Positions 23,481 through 31,461 are shown, counted from the first letter of the stretch. The stretch is 64,000 bases of DNA from DASRDR01 sp963812945 [NCBI: uncultured Candidatus Rokubacteria bacterium] (GCA_963812945.1 CAWEXD010000008.1:1240001-1304000), one strand, 5' to 3'. Notes: a model not told the origin generated them from the letters alone. Numbers and translations are program-made.

Positions 23481-25334
23481 TCACGCCTTCGGGAAGTTCA
23501 TCGCCTCCACGAAGAGGTCCTGGAAGTCCGGGTGGGTCGCCAGCGAGAGATGCTCGATGGAGCGCGCCAGCCGCTCCGCCCGGGCCCGCTCCGCCTCGGA
23601 CACGAGCGCGAGCTGGGCGCCGAGCGCGGCGGCGTTGCCCACGTAGCGGATGCGCCCGGGCGCGAGCGGGGGGATGAGGCCGATCCGCACGGCGCTCGGG
23701 ATCGAGAGGTAGTTGCCGAACCCGCCGGCGAGCATGAGGTCCTGCAGGGCCTCGTCCGGGACGTGCAGGACGTGCTGGAGCATCCGGATCCCGCCGGCGA
23801 TCGCGCCCTTGGCGAGCTGCAGCTGACGGACGTCGTCCTGCGTGAGGACGATCTCGCCGCCGCCGGCGCCCTCCCCGCGGGGGACGAGCACCAGGAGGCG
23901 CTCCTCGCCCCGCTCGGCCAGCCGGGAGGCCAGCGGTGGAGGGAAGCGGTCGCGCCGCTCCAGCTGGATGAGCCCCGTCCAGTCGACGAGGCCGGCGTCG
24001 AGGGCGGCCGCGACCGCGTCGATCAGCCCGGACCCGCAGATTCCCTGCGCGGGGCCGTCGCCGATCACGTGGAAGCGCAGATCGCCGTCTTCCAGCCACG
24101 CGCGGTCGATGGCGCCGAGGGCGCCGCGCATCCCGTGGCGGATCTGCGCGCCCTCGAGCGCGGGGCCGGCGGGGGCCGAGCACGCGATCAGGCGCTCGCG
24201 GGTCCCCATCACCACCTCGCCATTCGTGCCGATGTCGACGACCGCGCGCATGCTGGGGCTCTCGTCGAGACGCGTCGCCAGGGCCGCGGCCACGGCATCG
24301 GCGCCGACGAAGCCGGCGACGATCGGCAGGAAGCAGACTCGCGCCTCGGGGTTCACCTTGAGGCGAAGGGCGCGGGCGGCGAGCACCAGCGGGTGTCGCA
24401 GGACGGCGGAGTAGGGGGAGAGCCCGACGTAGGTCGGGTCGATGCCCAGGAGCACGTGATGCATGCACGTGTTGCCGACGACGGTCAGCTTGTACACCCA
24501 CTGGGGGAGCACGCCCGTCCGCTCGAGCAGCTCGTCGATCTGCTGGTTGAGGAGCCCGATGATGCGGCTCTGGAGCTTGCGCAGGTTCGACGGGTTCCAC
24601 TGCGCGAAGGCGATCCGCGACATGAGGTCGCCGCCGAAGGTCGCCTGCGGATTCAGGCTCGAGACGGAGGCCATCACCTCGCCGGAGGCCAGCTCGAGCA
24701 GCGTCGTCACCACGCTGGTCGTGCCGACGTCCACGGCGATCCCGAATGCCATCGCCGTCGTGTCGCCGCGCTCGACGCCGAGGGGCCTGCCCTCGAAGGT
24801 GACGACCGTGACCTCGCCCTTGGCCTCGCGCAGGGTCGACGGGAGCGCCCGGATGACCTCCAGCGGAACCTCGGCCGGGGAGATCGCCGCGGCCAGGCCG
24901 AGCTGCTCGAGATCGGAGGTCTGGTGGTGCTCCTCCTGCGGGAGATCGACCCGGACGAGGCGCTTCCGGACGCCGGCGTCCATCGGGACCTGCGCGCGGG
25001 CCACGGCGTCGCGGTCGACACCCAGGATCTGGAAGGCGCGCTCGACGAGGGGCGGCGCGACCTGGACGCTGAGCGGCTCGCTCACCGCGAGCTGACAGGA
25101 CAGCCGGTATCCCTCGCGCACCAGCTCGTCGCCGAGCTGGAGCTGGTCGTTGATCGTCCCGGGCGGCGCGACGCCTTCGACGATCTTCACGCGACACGAC
25201 GTGCAGCGCCCGCGCCCGCCGCAGGTCGCCGTGACGTCGACGCCCTGGGCTTGGGCCGCGCGCAGCACGACGCTGCCGGAGCCGACCATGATGGTCCGAC
25301 GCTCCGGAAGGATCGTCACGGGAATGTCAGACAC
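23481..25334 (-). CDS. 2Fe-2S / ASKHA-domain protein, reductive activator of corrinoid proteins (RACo)-like
   Basis: 617 residues from GTG 25334. The N-terminal ferredoxin domain has Cys38, Cys44, Cys47 and Cys80 (CGGRGRCTSC, then LSC). The C-terminal ATPase-like region has AVDVGTTSVV, VVDIGTNGEVVMG and ICGSGLIDAVAAAL, as in RACo. RACo uses ATP to reduce inactive Co(II) corrinoid protein back to Co(I) in methyl-transfer pathways. No corrinoid protein or methyltransferase is in the window, so the partner is elsewhere. A TAGAAT box (25346-25341) lies six bases before the start with no ribosome binding site. Confidence 0.85.
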   Translation of the reverse strand: MSDIPVTILPERRTIMVGSGSVVLRAAQAQGVDVTATCGGRGRCTSCRVKIVEGVAPPGTINDQLQLGDELVREGYRLSCQLAVSEPLSVQVAPPLVERAFQILGVDRDAVARAQVPMDAGVRKRLVRVDLPQEEHHQTSDLEQLGLAAAISPAEVPLEVIRALPSTLREAKGEVTVVTFEGRPLGVERGDTTAMAFGIAVDVGTTSVVTTLLELASGEVMASVSSLNPQATFGGDLMSRIAFAQWNPSNLRKLQSRIIGLLNQQIDELLERTGVLPQWVYKLTVVGNTCMHHVLLGIDPTYVGLSPYSAVLRHPLVLAARALRLKVNPEARVCFLPIVAGFVGADAVAAALATRLDESPSMRAVVDIGTNGEVVMGTRERLIACSAPAGPALEGAQIRHGMRGALGAIDRAWLEDGDLRFHVIGDGPAQGICGSGLIDAVAAALDAGLVDWTGLIQLERRDRFPPPLASRLAERGEERLLVLVPRGEGAGGGEIVLTQDDVRQLQLAKGAIAGGIRMLQHVLHVPDEALQDLMLAGGFGNYLSIPSAVRIGLIPPLAPGRIRYVGNAAALGAQLALVSEAERARAERLARSIEHLSLATHPDFQDLFVEAMNFPKA

Positions 25335-25340
25335 GCCGCC

Positions 25341-25346
25341 ATTCTA
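25341..25346 (-). promoter_or_regulatory. -10 box of the RACo-like gene (leaderless)
   Basis: TAGAAT on the minus strand, six bases before the GTG start at 25334, which places the expected transcript start on the start codon. The divergent gene at 25426 has the same arrangement. Confidence 0.5.
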
Positions 25347-25413
25347 GACCATTCAGGCTGGCCAACCTCGGAACGGGGACATCGGCGGGGCCGGACGAAC
25401 GACGGCGGCGACG

Positions 25414-25419
25414 TATAGT
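25414..25419 (+). promoter_or_regulatory. -10 box of the MOSC-like/Smr gene (leaderless)
   Basis: TATAGT six bases before the GTG start at 25426. No ribosome binding site fits between them. Confidence 0.5.
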
Positions 25420-25425
25420 AGGGCC

Positions 25426-26046
25426 GTGGAGGATCTCGTCCCGCCGTTCGGTCGTGTCACGGCGGTGCGGACGGCGGCCAGCGGCGCGACCGGCTTGACT
25501 CGCGGCCGGCTCGAGCCCGGCCGACTGACGCTCTGCCTCGTGGTCGACGGGCTCCCGATCGTCGATCTCCCGGCCGGAGCCCGGCTTCGCATCGGCGACG
25601 CGGTGGTGGTGGAGCTCGGGGCTCCGGTCGCTCGGGGGCCCGAGGCCGAGGCGGCGGGCGTCCTCGAGGCCGGCGAGACCGAAGCGGTGGCAGCGGACGT
25701 CGTCGAGGGCGGCCTCGTCGAGCCCGGCGATCGGGTCACGCTCGAGTCGGTGGCCGTGCCGCTGACGGATGTGCTCGATCTCCACAGCTTCCGTCCGGAG
25801 GACACGCCGAAGGTGGTGGCGGAGTACCTCGGGGAGGCCCGTCGCCGGGGGCTGGGCGAGGTGCGTGTCGTGCACGGGCGGGGCCGTGGCGTTCAGCGCG
25901 CGGCCGTGCGTCGCCTGCTGTCCGAGCTCCCGGGCGTCGCCGGGTTCACCGACGCGCCGGCGGCCAGGGGCGGGTGGGGGGCGACCGTCGTGCGTCTGCA
26001 TCCGACGGGGGCGATGGGGGCGGCCGAGGAAGCCCCGTCCGAATGA
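25426..26046 (+). CDS. Fusion of a degenerate MOSC-like domain and a Smr domain
   Basis: 206 residues. The C-terminal part (117-192) is a Smr domain as in MutS2: LDLHSFRPEDTPKVVAEYL, then VRVVHGRGRGVQRAAVRRLL. Smr domains nick branched DNA or cut RNA. The N-terminal part resembles a shortened MOSC domain: GRVTAVRTAASG, then DLPAGARLRIGDAVVVELG and ADVVEGGLVEPGDRVTLE. MOSC normally has a sulfur-carrying Cys after this strand; here the spot reads GAPVAR, so that activity is probably lost. I know no described protein with this pairing. The stop overlaps the next gene (ATGA). Confidence 0.7.
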   Translation: MEDLVPPFGRVTAVRTAASGATGLTRGRLEPGRLTLCLVVDGLPIVDLPAGARLRIGDAVVVELGAPVARGPEAEAAGVLEAGETEAVAADVVEGGLVEPGDRVTLESVAVPLTDVLDLHSFRPEDTPKVVAEYLGEARRRGLGEVRVVHGRGRGVQRAAVRRLLSELPGVAGFTDAPAARGGWGATVVRLHPTGAMGAAEEAPSE

Positions 26047-27461
26047 GGACCGCCGCCGTGGTCGCGGTCCTGGGTACGGTGGCGGCGGCGAGCGCGCTCG
26101 ACCTGGCCCTCGGCGTGCTCTGGGTCGCGGCGCTCGTGGGCGTGCTGTTGCTGCGGCGCCGGCTTCGCCTGGCCGCGTCGCTCGTGCTGCTGGCCGCCGG
26201 CGTCCTGGTCGTCTGGGGCGCGCATCTCGGCTGGTACCCGCCGCCCGCTCCCGCCTCGTACGAGACGGGCTGGATGCCGCGATGGTCCGCGGCACCGTCC
26301 GGGTTGCCGCCGGCCGGTGACCGAGAGCTCGAGGCGGCGCGGGAACGGATCCTGACGCTCGGCCGGGAAGAGCTGCGCTTGACGGGCCCCGAGCTCGAGC
26401 AACGCGCCGGCGCCGTGATCGCCCTGGCCCGGCGGCTCGATCCGGTGCGAGGCGAGGCGCCACGCGAGGTGGCGCTGGTGGAGGGCGCCGCGCGGCGACT
26501 GGCGCGAACGCTCGCCGCGCCGGAGTTCCGGGATCTGGAGGCGCGCCGGACCGCGGCGGCCGCGTACGTGGCTGATCTGGACCGGCGGATCCGCCTGGCT
26601 CGCGACGCGAGCGAGGCGGCCCTCGTGCTCCGGGCGGCGGATCCGGCGGCGATGGCGCACGTGTCGCTCCGGCCCGTGCGCGAGGATCTCGCCACCGCCA
26701 CGGATGCGGTGGAGACCGCGGTCCGGCTGCTGGGCGGCGGCGTGCCGACGGCGACGGCCTCGGCGACGGCGGGCTACGACGAGGAGCGAGGCGAGATGCG
26801 CTGGGAGGTTCGGTACGCTGTGGCCGGCGCTCCGCGCGTCCGCCTGCTCCGACTGGAGCCGCGCGCCTTCCGGGACACCGCGCCGGCGGCGAGGCCGCTC
26901 ACTCTCGAGTATGCGGCAGGGGGCGAGGCCCCGCGCCCGCTGCCGCCCGGCCCCTGGCTGGAGCTCGAGCCGGCTCCTCGCGGCGTGACCGTCACCGCGA
27001 AATGGGCCGAGCCGGTGACCGTGGAGCGGATTCACGCGACGCTTCGGCCGATCACGTTCGGACGCCTCGCGGTCGCGGCGCCGCCCCGTGGTGACGACAC
27101 GCTCCTGATGGCCGTTGTGGACGGTCTCCCGGGGCTCGAGTGGCCGCTGGCCGTGCGCCTGCCGCCGCCGCACCTCGCCCGGGTGACCGTGCCGCGTCAC
27201 GCGCTCTTCTTCGCGACCCGGCCCGGAGCGGTCACGCTGGAGCCGGATGGCGACCGCTGGGAGGCAGGCGGCGAGGGACCCGAGCGGATCGGGATCGAGC
27301 TGGTGCCGCGAAGCCTCTTCCTGCGGAACGGCGCCTTCGCGGGGGTGCGAGACTATCTGTATCGGCCGAGCGCTCTGACCGTGGCCACGGCCCTCGGCCT
27401 GGCGGCGCTGACCCTCGTGCTCGTGCGCCGGCCGCGATCCGCGACCCCCGGAGCGGGGTGA
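26043..27461 (+). CDS. Membrane-anchored protein of unknown function
   Basis: 472 residues from ATG 26043, overlapping the MOSC-like/Smr gene, so the two are co-translated. Two membrane segments are near the N-terminus (TAAVVAVLGTVAAASALDLA, then a second after RRRLRLAA: SLVLLAAGVLVVWGAHLGWY). A long, mostly helical region (about residues 90-220), then a beta-rich part, probably periplasmic, follow. One membrane segment lies at the end (TVATALGLAALTLVLVRR). I do not recognise the family. Coupling to a Smr protein is the only functional hint. Confidence 0.6.
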   Translation: MRTAAVVAVLGTVAAASALDLALGVLWVAALVGVLLLRRRLRLAASLVLLAAGVLVVWGAHLGWYPPPAPASYETGWMPRWSAAPSGLPPAGDRELEAARERILTLGREELRLTGPELEQRAGAVIALARRLDPVRGEAPREVALVEGAARRLARTLAAPEFRDLEARRTAAAAYVADLDRRIRLARDASEAALVLRAADPAAMAHVSLRPVREDLATATDAVETAVRLLGGGVPTATASATAGYDEERGEMRWEVRYAVAGAPRVRLLRLEPRAFRDTAPAARPLTLEYAAGGEAPRPLPPGPWLELEPAPRGVTVTAKWAEPVTVERIHATLRPITFGRLAVAAPPRGDDTLLMAVVDGLPGLEWPLAVRLPPPHLARVTVPRHALFFATRPGAVTLEPDGDRWEAGGEGPERIGIELVPRSLFLRNGAFAGVRDYLYRPSALTVATALGLAALTLVLVRRPRSATPGAG

Positions 27462-27486
27462 GACGGGGTGAGGGAGGACCGGCACG

Positions 27487-27693
27487 ATGCGGCTCTCGGT
27501 GACCGAGGTGGAAGCGTTGATGACGCGGAAACCGGACGACACGACGCTGGAGGAGGCGCTCGCCGTCTTCGAGGTGTTCGGGAGCGGCGCCTTGACCGAC
27601 GAGGTCTACATCCTGGACGACGTCTCGGGGAAGCGAATCGCGATCGCGCCGCGAGCGCTCAAGGACCGATACCGGCGGGCGCCGGCGACCTGA
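27487..27693 (+). CDS. Small hypothetical protein
   Basis: 68 residues, with GGGAGG upstream of ATG 27487. It has a helical N-terminus (SVTEVEALMTRKPDDTTLEE) and an acidic middle, with no cysteines or membrane segment. No family recognised. It lies 25 bases after the membrane protein gene and probably belongs to the same transcript. It converges with the gene ending at 27695, one base apart. Confidence 0.5.
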   Translation: MRLSVTEVEALMTRKPDDTTLEEALAVFEVFGSGALTDEVYILDDVSGKRIAIAPRALKDRYRRAPAT

Positions 27694-27694
27694 C

Positions 27695-27889
27695 TCAGGA
27701 GGAGCCGGGGGGCTTGCCCTTCAGCGTCTCGTTCAGCTGTCGGTACAGGAAGTCGGCCTCGAGGGGTGTGAGGTCGAACTGACGGGAAGCCTCGTCGATC
27801 AGCGGGCCGCGCTTCGCATGCGGATCGTCGACGAGGCGCGAGAGGATCCAGTCCAGCGCGCGCTTGACGTTCGGTTCTCCGAGACTCAT
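27695..27889 (-). CDS. Small hypothetical protein coupled to a HAD phosphatase
   Basis: 64 residues from ATG 27889, overlapping the HAD gene stop (ATGA). Charged and helical: NVKRALDWILSRLVDDPHAK, then LTPLEADFLYRQLNETLKG. No family recognised. The tight coupling suggests it is expressed with, and may act on or with, the phosphatase. Confidence 0.5.
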   Translation of the reverse strand: MSLGEPNVKRALDWILSRLVDDPHAKRGPLIDEASRQFDLTPLEADFLYRQLNETLKGKPPGSS

Positions 27890-28587
27890 ACGTGACGCTC
27901 CCCAGTCGAGGTGGAAGTCGAGGGCTTGTGACCGTTCCCGTTCCGATCGAGGACCTTCGGAAGCGCCTCGAGGCTCGGGAGGATCAGATCGGCAGGCGAG
28001 AAGTCCTCGTGAGCGGTCGCCGGGCCGGGCACGGCTGCCACCGTCATCCCGGCGGCCTTCGCGGCGAGAACGCCGTTCCGGGAATCCTCGACGACGAAGC
28101 ATCGCTCCGGGGCCATGCCCAGACGGCGAGCCGCCATCAGGAACCCGTCCGGAGCCGGCTTGCCGCGGGGCATCTCGTCTCCCGACACCACGGTGTCGAA
28201 GACGCCACTGAGCCCCACGGCTTCGAGGATGGCATCGATGACGGGTCGGGCCGAGGCCGAGACGAGGCCGAGACGGAGCCCGGTCCCGCGAAGCTGGAGG
28301 GGCACCTCCGGCACACCGGGGAGGCGACGACCCTCCGTTCGGACCAGCCCGATCAGGTGCTCTCGCTTGCGCTGCACCAGCTCGGTCGTCGACGCCTCGA
28401 GATCGAAGAGGACGCGAAGAACCCGGAAGACCTCGGGATCGGTGGCCCCGATGAACGCCCGGTTGTCGCGCTCCGTGAAGGACTGAGGCCGATCCCCGAG
28501 GGCCAGCTGGGTCGCCCTCAGGTGGAGAGGCTCCGAGTCCATGAGGACCCCGTCCATGTCGAACAGAATCGCGCCAATCGTGCTCAT
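27886..28587 (-). CDS. HAD-superfamily hydrolase, beta-phosphoglucomutase/phosphatase type
   Basis: 233 residues. HAD motif I is FDMDGVLMDSEP (Asp10 nucleophile, Asp12), motif II LVSASA, motif III GKPAPDGF with its Lys, and motif IV VVEDSRNG. A helical cap sits between motifs I and II, as in PGM-B/Gph-like enzymes. It could act on a sugar phosphate; the substrate cannot be told. Its promoter (28712-28684) gives a leader of about 90 bases with a strong hairpin. The C-terminus ends in a low-complexity Ser/Thr stretch. Confidence 0.87.
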   Translation of the reverse strand: MSTIGAILFDMDGVLMDSEPLHLRATQLALGDRPQSFTERDNRAFIGATDPEVFRVLRVLFDLEASTTELVQRKREHLIGLVRTEGRRLPGVPEVPLQLRGTGLRLGLVSASARPVIDAILEAVGLSGVFDTVVSGDEMPRGKPAPDGFLMAARRLGMAPERCFVVEDSRNGVLAAKAAGMTVAAVPGPATAHEDFSPADLILPSLEALPKVLDRNGNGHKPSTSTSTGERHV

Positions 28588-28615
28588 CAGAACCAGGACC
28601 TCGGGTCGCTCGCCG

Positions 28616-28648
28616 GGGAACCGCGCGGGCTCGGAAACCCGCGTTCCC
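28616..28648 (-). promoter_or_regulatory. Stable bulged hairpin in the HAD gene leader
   Basis: GGGAA (28616-28620) pairs with TTCCC (28644-28648) and CGCGGG (28624-28629) with CCCGCG (28638-28643). A three-base bulge and an 8-base loop give 11 base pairs. On the minus strand it lies between the predicted transcript start (near 28678) and the start codon at 28587, so it would be in the mRNA leader. It matches no riboswitch that I know. Confidence 0.5.
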
Positions 28649-28683
28649 GAAGGAGGGCGGGTACCGGCCCCTGAAGTGGGCTT

Positions 28684-28712
28684 ACTCTACGCTAGGGTCG
28701 GAAACCACCCAA
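28684..28712 (-). promoter_or_regulatory. Sigma-70-type promoter of the HAD gene
   Basis: On the minus strand, TTGGGT (28712-28707), a 17-base spacer and TAGAGT (28689-28684). It lies about 97 bases before the HAD start codon. Confidence 0.5.
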
Positions 28713-28910
28713 GCTTTTCATCCGCCGATCCGACCGGAGGACCGTGGGAGTGAGCACGCGATTCGTGACGCGCCGACGTGAGGGAGAATCTGTGACGACG
28801 AGATCGAAGTACCTGCCAAGTCGCCGGAAACGAGCCCCGGGCGAGGTCCGCCTGGACAGGGTGTCGCGGACCGAGCGCGCCCACGGCGTCCTCGATTCGA
28901 GAGTACGCTC

Positions 28911-30122
28911 GTGAGCGCCCGGCCCCGCTTCGCCACGCGCGCCGCTCGGACCGCCGCCGCCCCGCCGTCCCGGTCGCGCCCGCTGGTTCCTCCCGTCCAT
29001 CTGGCCAACGTCTACGTGTTCGAGGACCTCGAGCAGGTGGACGCGGTCTGGGAAGGCCGGGAACCGGGGTACGTCTACGGGCGGTTCGGCACGCCGAGCC
29101 ACGCCGCGCTGGAGGAGACGCTGGCGGCCCTCGAGGGCGGGGAGAGCGGGCTCGCGGCCTCCTCGGGGATGGGCGCGCTGAGCGCGTTCCTCTTGGGGGG
29201 CCTCCGGCCGGGGGACCACGTGGTGGCCGGCCAGGATCTCTACGGCGCGACCACCGCCCTCCTTCGCGAGCAGGCCGGGCGCTGGGGGATTCGAGTGACC
29301 TTCACCGACGCGACCGAGGCCGCTCTGGTCGAGGCGGCCATCACGGACGCGACGCGCGCGATCTTCGTCGAGGCCTTGTCCAACCCACTTGTGAAAGTGG
29401 CCGACCTGCCGGGGCTCGGAGCGCTCGCGCGCCGCCGGGGGCTCATCCTCCTGGTGGACAGCACGCTCGCGTCGCCCGCGCTCCTCCGGCCGCTGGAGCA
29501 CGGCGCCACCGCGGTGCACCACAGCGCCACGAAGTACCTCTCCGGCCACGGCGACGTCACGGCGGGGGTCCTGGTCGGGCCGCGCCCACTGGTCGCCGCC
29601 GCGCGCGCCGAGGCCGTACGAGTCGGGCTCAACCTGGCGCCCTTCGACGCTTGGCTCACGCAGCGGGGCGTGCGGACGCTCGCGCTCCGGATGGAGCGGC
29701 ACTCCGCCAACGCGCTCGAGCTGGCGAAGTTCCTCGCGGGCCGAGCCGAGATCGCCCGGGTTCACTATCCCGGGTTGCCCGACCACCCGCAGCACCGCCT
29801 CGCGCGGACGCTCTTCCCGAGCGGCTACGGGGGGATGCTGTCCTTCGAGCTTCCCGGAGGCGCGCGGGCGATCGAGCGGCTCTTCGGGGTCCTGGCCGGC
29901 GAGGCCGTGGGCGGAGAGGCGCTGATCCCCTTCGCCCCGAGCTTCGGAGACGTGACGACGACGTGGAGCTACCCGGCACGCACGTCCCATCGGCCGCTCT
30001 CGGACCAGGATCGCGCGAAGCTCGGGATCGGAGCGGGGCTTGTGCGACTGTCCGTTGGGATCGAAGATGTGGAGGACCTCAAGGAATCGCTCGACCTCGC
30101 CCTGCGGGCGGCCGCGGTCTGA
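28911..30122 (+). CDS. Cys/Met metabolism PLP-dependent enzyme (cystathionine gamma-synthase/lyase family)
   Basis: 403 residues from GTG 28911. The PLP lysine is Lys208 in HHSATKYLSGHGDV. Other family marks are YGRFGTPSHAALEETLAALE, LASSGMGALSAFLL, VEALSNPLVKVADL and, at the end, GIEDVEDLKESLDLAL. It could be a cystathionine synthase or lyase, a methionine gamma-lyase or an O-acylhomoserine sulfhydrylase; motifs do not decide. An Ala/Arg-rich N-terminal stretch of about 25 residues precedes the fold. It is followed by a PPOX gene 34 bases later. Confidence 0.88.
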   Translation: MSARPRFATRAARTAAAPPSRSRPLVPPVHLANVYVFEDLEQVDAVWEGREPGYVYGRFGTPSHAALEETLAALEGGESGLAASSGMGALSAFLLGGLRPGDHVVAGQDLYGATTALLREQAGRWGIRVTFTDATEAALVEAAITDATRAIFVEALSNPLVKVADLPGLGALARRRGLILLVDSTLASPALLRPLEHGATAVHHSATKYLSGHGDVTAGVLVGPRPLVAAARAEAVRVGLNLAPFDAWLTQRGVRTLALRMERHSANALELAKFLAGRAEIARVHYPGLPDHPQHRLARTLFPSGYGGMLSFELPGGARAIERLFGVLAGEAVGGEALIPFAPSFGDVTTTWSYPARTSHRPLSDQDRAKLGIGAGLVRLSVGIEDVEDLKESLDLALRAAAV

Positions 30123-30156
30123 GCGCGAACGACATCGCCTGCGGGGAAGGGAAGCC

Positions 30157-30558
30157 ATGACAGAGACTCTCCAAAAGTACGCGGATCTCCTGCGCGACGA
30201 TCGGAAGGCCTTGGCGAACGTCGGGACGGTCATGCCGGACGGCTCGCCACAAGTGACGCCGATGTGGTTCGACTACGACGGCAAGCTCATCCTCGTGAAC
30301 TCCGCGCGGGGCCGGGTCAAGGATCGCAACATCCGCCGGAACCCCGCCGTCGCGGTGTCCATCGTCGATCCGGACAATGCCTATCGCTACGTGACGGTCC
30401 GGGGGCGCGTCGTCGAGGTCACCGAGGAGGGGGCCGACGCCCACATCGACCGGCTGGCGAAGAAGTACCTCGGCCAGGACCGGTACCCGTATCGACGCGC
30501 GGGGGAGGTCCGCGTGACGTACAAGATCGCGCCGCAGCGCGTGAGCGGGATGGGCTGA
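30157..30558 (+). CDS. PPOX-class flavin/F420-binding protein (pyridoxamine phosphate oxidase-like)
   Basis: 133 residues from ATG 30157, preceded by AAGGGAAG. The split-barrel pattern is clear: ALANVGTVMPDGSPQVTPMW, VNSARGRVKDRNIRRNPAVA, SIVDPDNAYRYVTVRGRV and KKYLGQDRYPYR. Such short proteins bind FMN or F420 and reduce varied substrates; many are annotated TIGR03618-type F420 enzymes. The cofactor cannot be settled here, and no F420 genes are in the window. Confidence 0.85.
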   Translation: MTETLQKYADLLRDDRKALANVGTVMPDGSPQVTPMWFDYDGKLILVNSARGRVKDRNIRRNPAVAVSIVDPDNAYRYVTVRGRVVEVTEEGADAHIDRLAKKYLGQDRYPYRRAGEVRVTYKIAPQRVSGMG

Positions 30559-30705
30559 GCCGGCGATCCCGCCGGGTAGCCACGCCGGCCTCGCCGGCCA
30601 GATCGAGGGGGGCGTTCCCGCGGGGGCCGCGGCCGGGGTGCGGGTTCCCGGATCAGCCCCTCGGAGCCCTAGAGCGCGAGCATCGCGCGAGACCCGAATT
30701 CAGGG

Positions 30706-30735
30706 TTGACACCTCGGGTGTTCTTCCCGTAGCGT
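30706..30735 (+). promoter_or_regulatory. Promoter of the 2-oxoacid:ferredoxin oxidoreductase operon
   Basis: A consensus TTGACA (30706-30711), an 18-base spacer and TAGCGT (30730-30735). The predicted transcript start near 30742 leaves a leader of about 68 bases that contains a FadR-type palindrome. The operon ends at the terminator near 34475. Confidence 0.55.
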
Positions 30736-30748
30736 GCAAGTATCCGTT

Positions 30749-30761
30749 CTGGTCGGACCAG
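30749..30761. promoter_or_regulatory. FadR-type (GntR/FCD) operator
   Basis: CTGGTCGGACCAG is a perfect 13-bp palindrome with a single central base. Its core TGGTCGGACCA fits the TNGTNNNACNA pattern of FCD-type GntR regulators and is close to the E. coli FadR site. It starts a few bases after the predicted transcript start, a good place for repression. A GntR/FCD gene is at 39120. Confidence 0.6.
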
Positions 30762-30809
30762 TATACCGCACCCCCGCCCCCGTGCCCCGGGGGCCGCAGG
30801 AGGCCTTGA

Positions 30810-31435
30810 ATGGCGCATCTGACTGTCGAGGTGGTCTACCGGGGAATCTTCCAGAAGAACCTCGCCGCGCGGATCACCCGCGGGATCGTCCTGTCATCGC
30901 GCAAGGCCGGGCGGTGGGGCATCGCCTTCGGGCGATACGGTGACAGCCCGCAGCGGAACGGGGTCCCGGCCAAGGATTTCGCCATCGTGGCGGACACCAA
31001 GGAAGAGCTCGAGCAGCACATGGCGCGCTACGAGCCGAAGGAGCTCCACGTCACGATCTGCGTGGACGACACCCTCTCGAAGGGCGTGGAGTCCTGGGCG
31101 TGGTACGGGCTCCAGCCGATCAACCGGCTGCTGCTGCCGGGCGGACACCTGCTCATGACGTCGACGCGCTCGACGAGCGAGCTCCTCCGGGACATCCACA
31201 AGAAAGACTCGGACTACAACCTCTGGATCCTGCGCGGCAAGGCGTCGTTCTCGGGCCTCTGGGTCTTCAAGGAGGATCACACGGAGGCGCGGCTCCTCGG
31301 CGCCCTGGCCAAGATGGCGCCGCACTTCATGGGCATCGAGGCCGTGAGCGCGGCGATCAGCGAGGCGGAGTGGGGCTCGGCGCTGAAGGTCGAGTCGGCC
31401 CGCAAGGCGTACGAGCGGATCGAGGGGACAGCCGA
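30810..31435 (+). CDS. 2-oxoacid:ferredoxin oxidoreductase, gamma subunit part
   Basis: ATG 30810 follows GCAGGAGG. Coding of the gamma domain (GIFQKNLAARITRGIVLSSR, WAWYGLQPINRLLLPGGHLL, ARKAYERI) is good to about 31430. No stop follows: this frame stays open to 32264 through the out-of-frame delta gene. The natural continuation (PIRITEGNDEVPFSFE) lies in the next frame, reached by skipping one base near 31410-31440. I think this is one gamma-delta fusion interrupted by a real or assembly frameshift; the end coordinate is approximate. The gamma domain helps bind CoA or 2-oxoacid in PFOR-type enzymes. Confidence 0.75.
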
Positions 31436-31461
31436 TCCGGATCACCGAGGGCAACGACGAG

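Larger units (their letters stand above)
28588..28910. other. Gene-free region between divergent HAD and PLP-enzyme genes
   Basis: 323 bases without a supportable gene. It contains the minus-strand promoter and structured leader of the HAD gene (28616-28712). For the PLP-enzyme gene at 28911 I see no convincing promoter or ribosome binding site; a TACGCT at 28904-28909 is too close to the start to be its -10. Nothing else recognised in 28713-28903. Confidence 0.6.

Noticed and set aside
28904-28909. TACGCT considered as a -10 box for the PLP-enzyme gene at 28911.
   Set aside because: It ends one base before the start codon, which would put the transcript start inside the gene.
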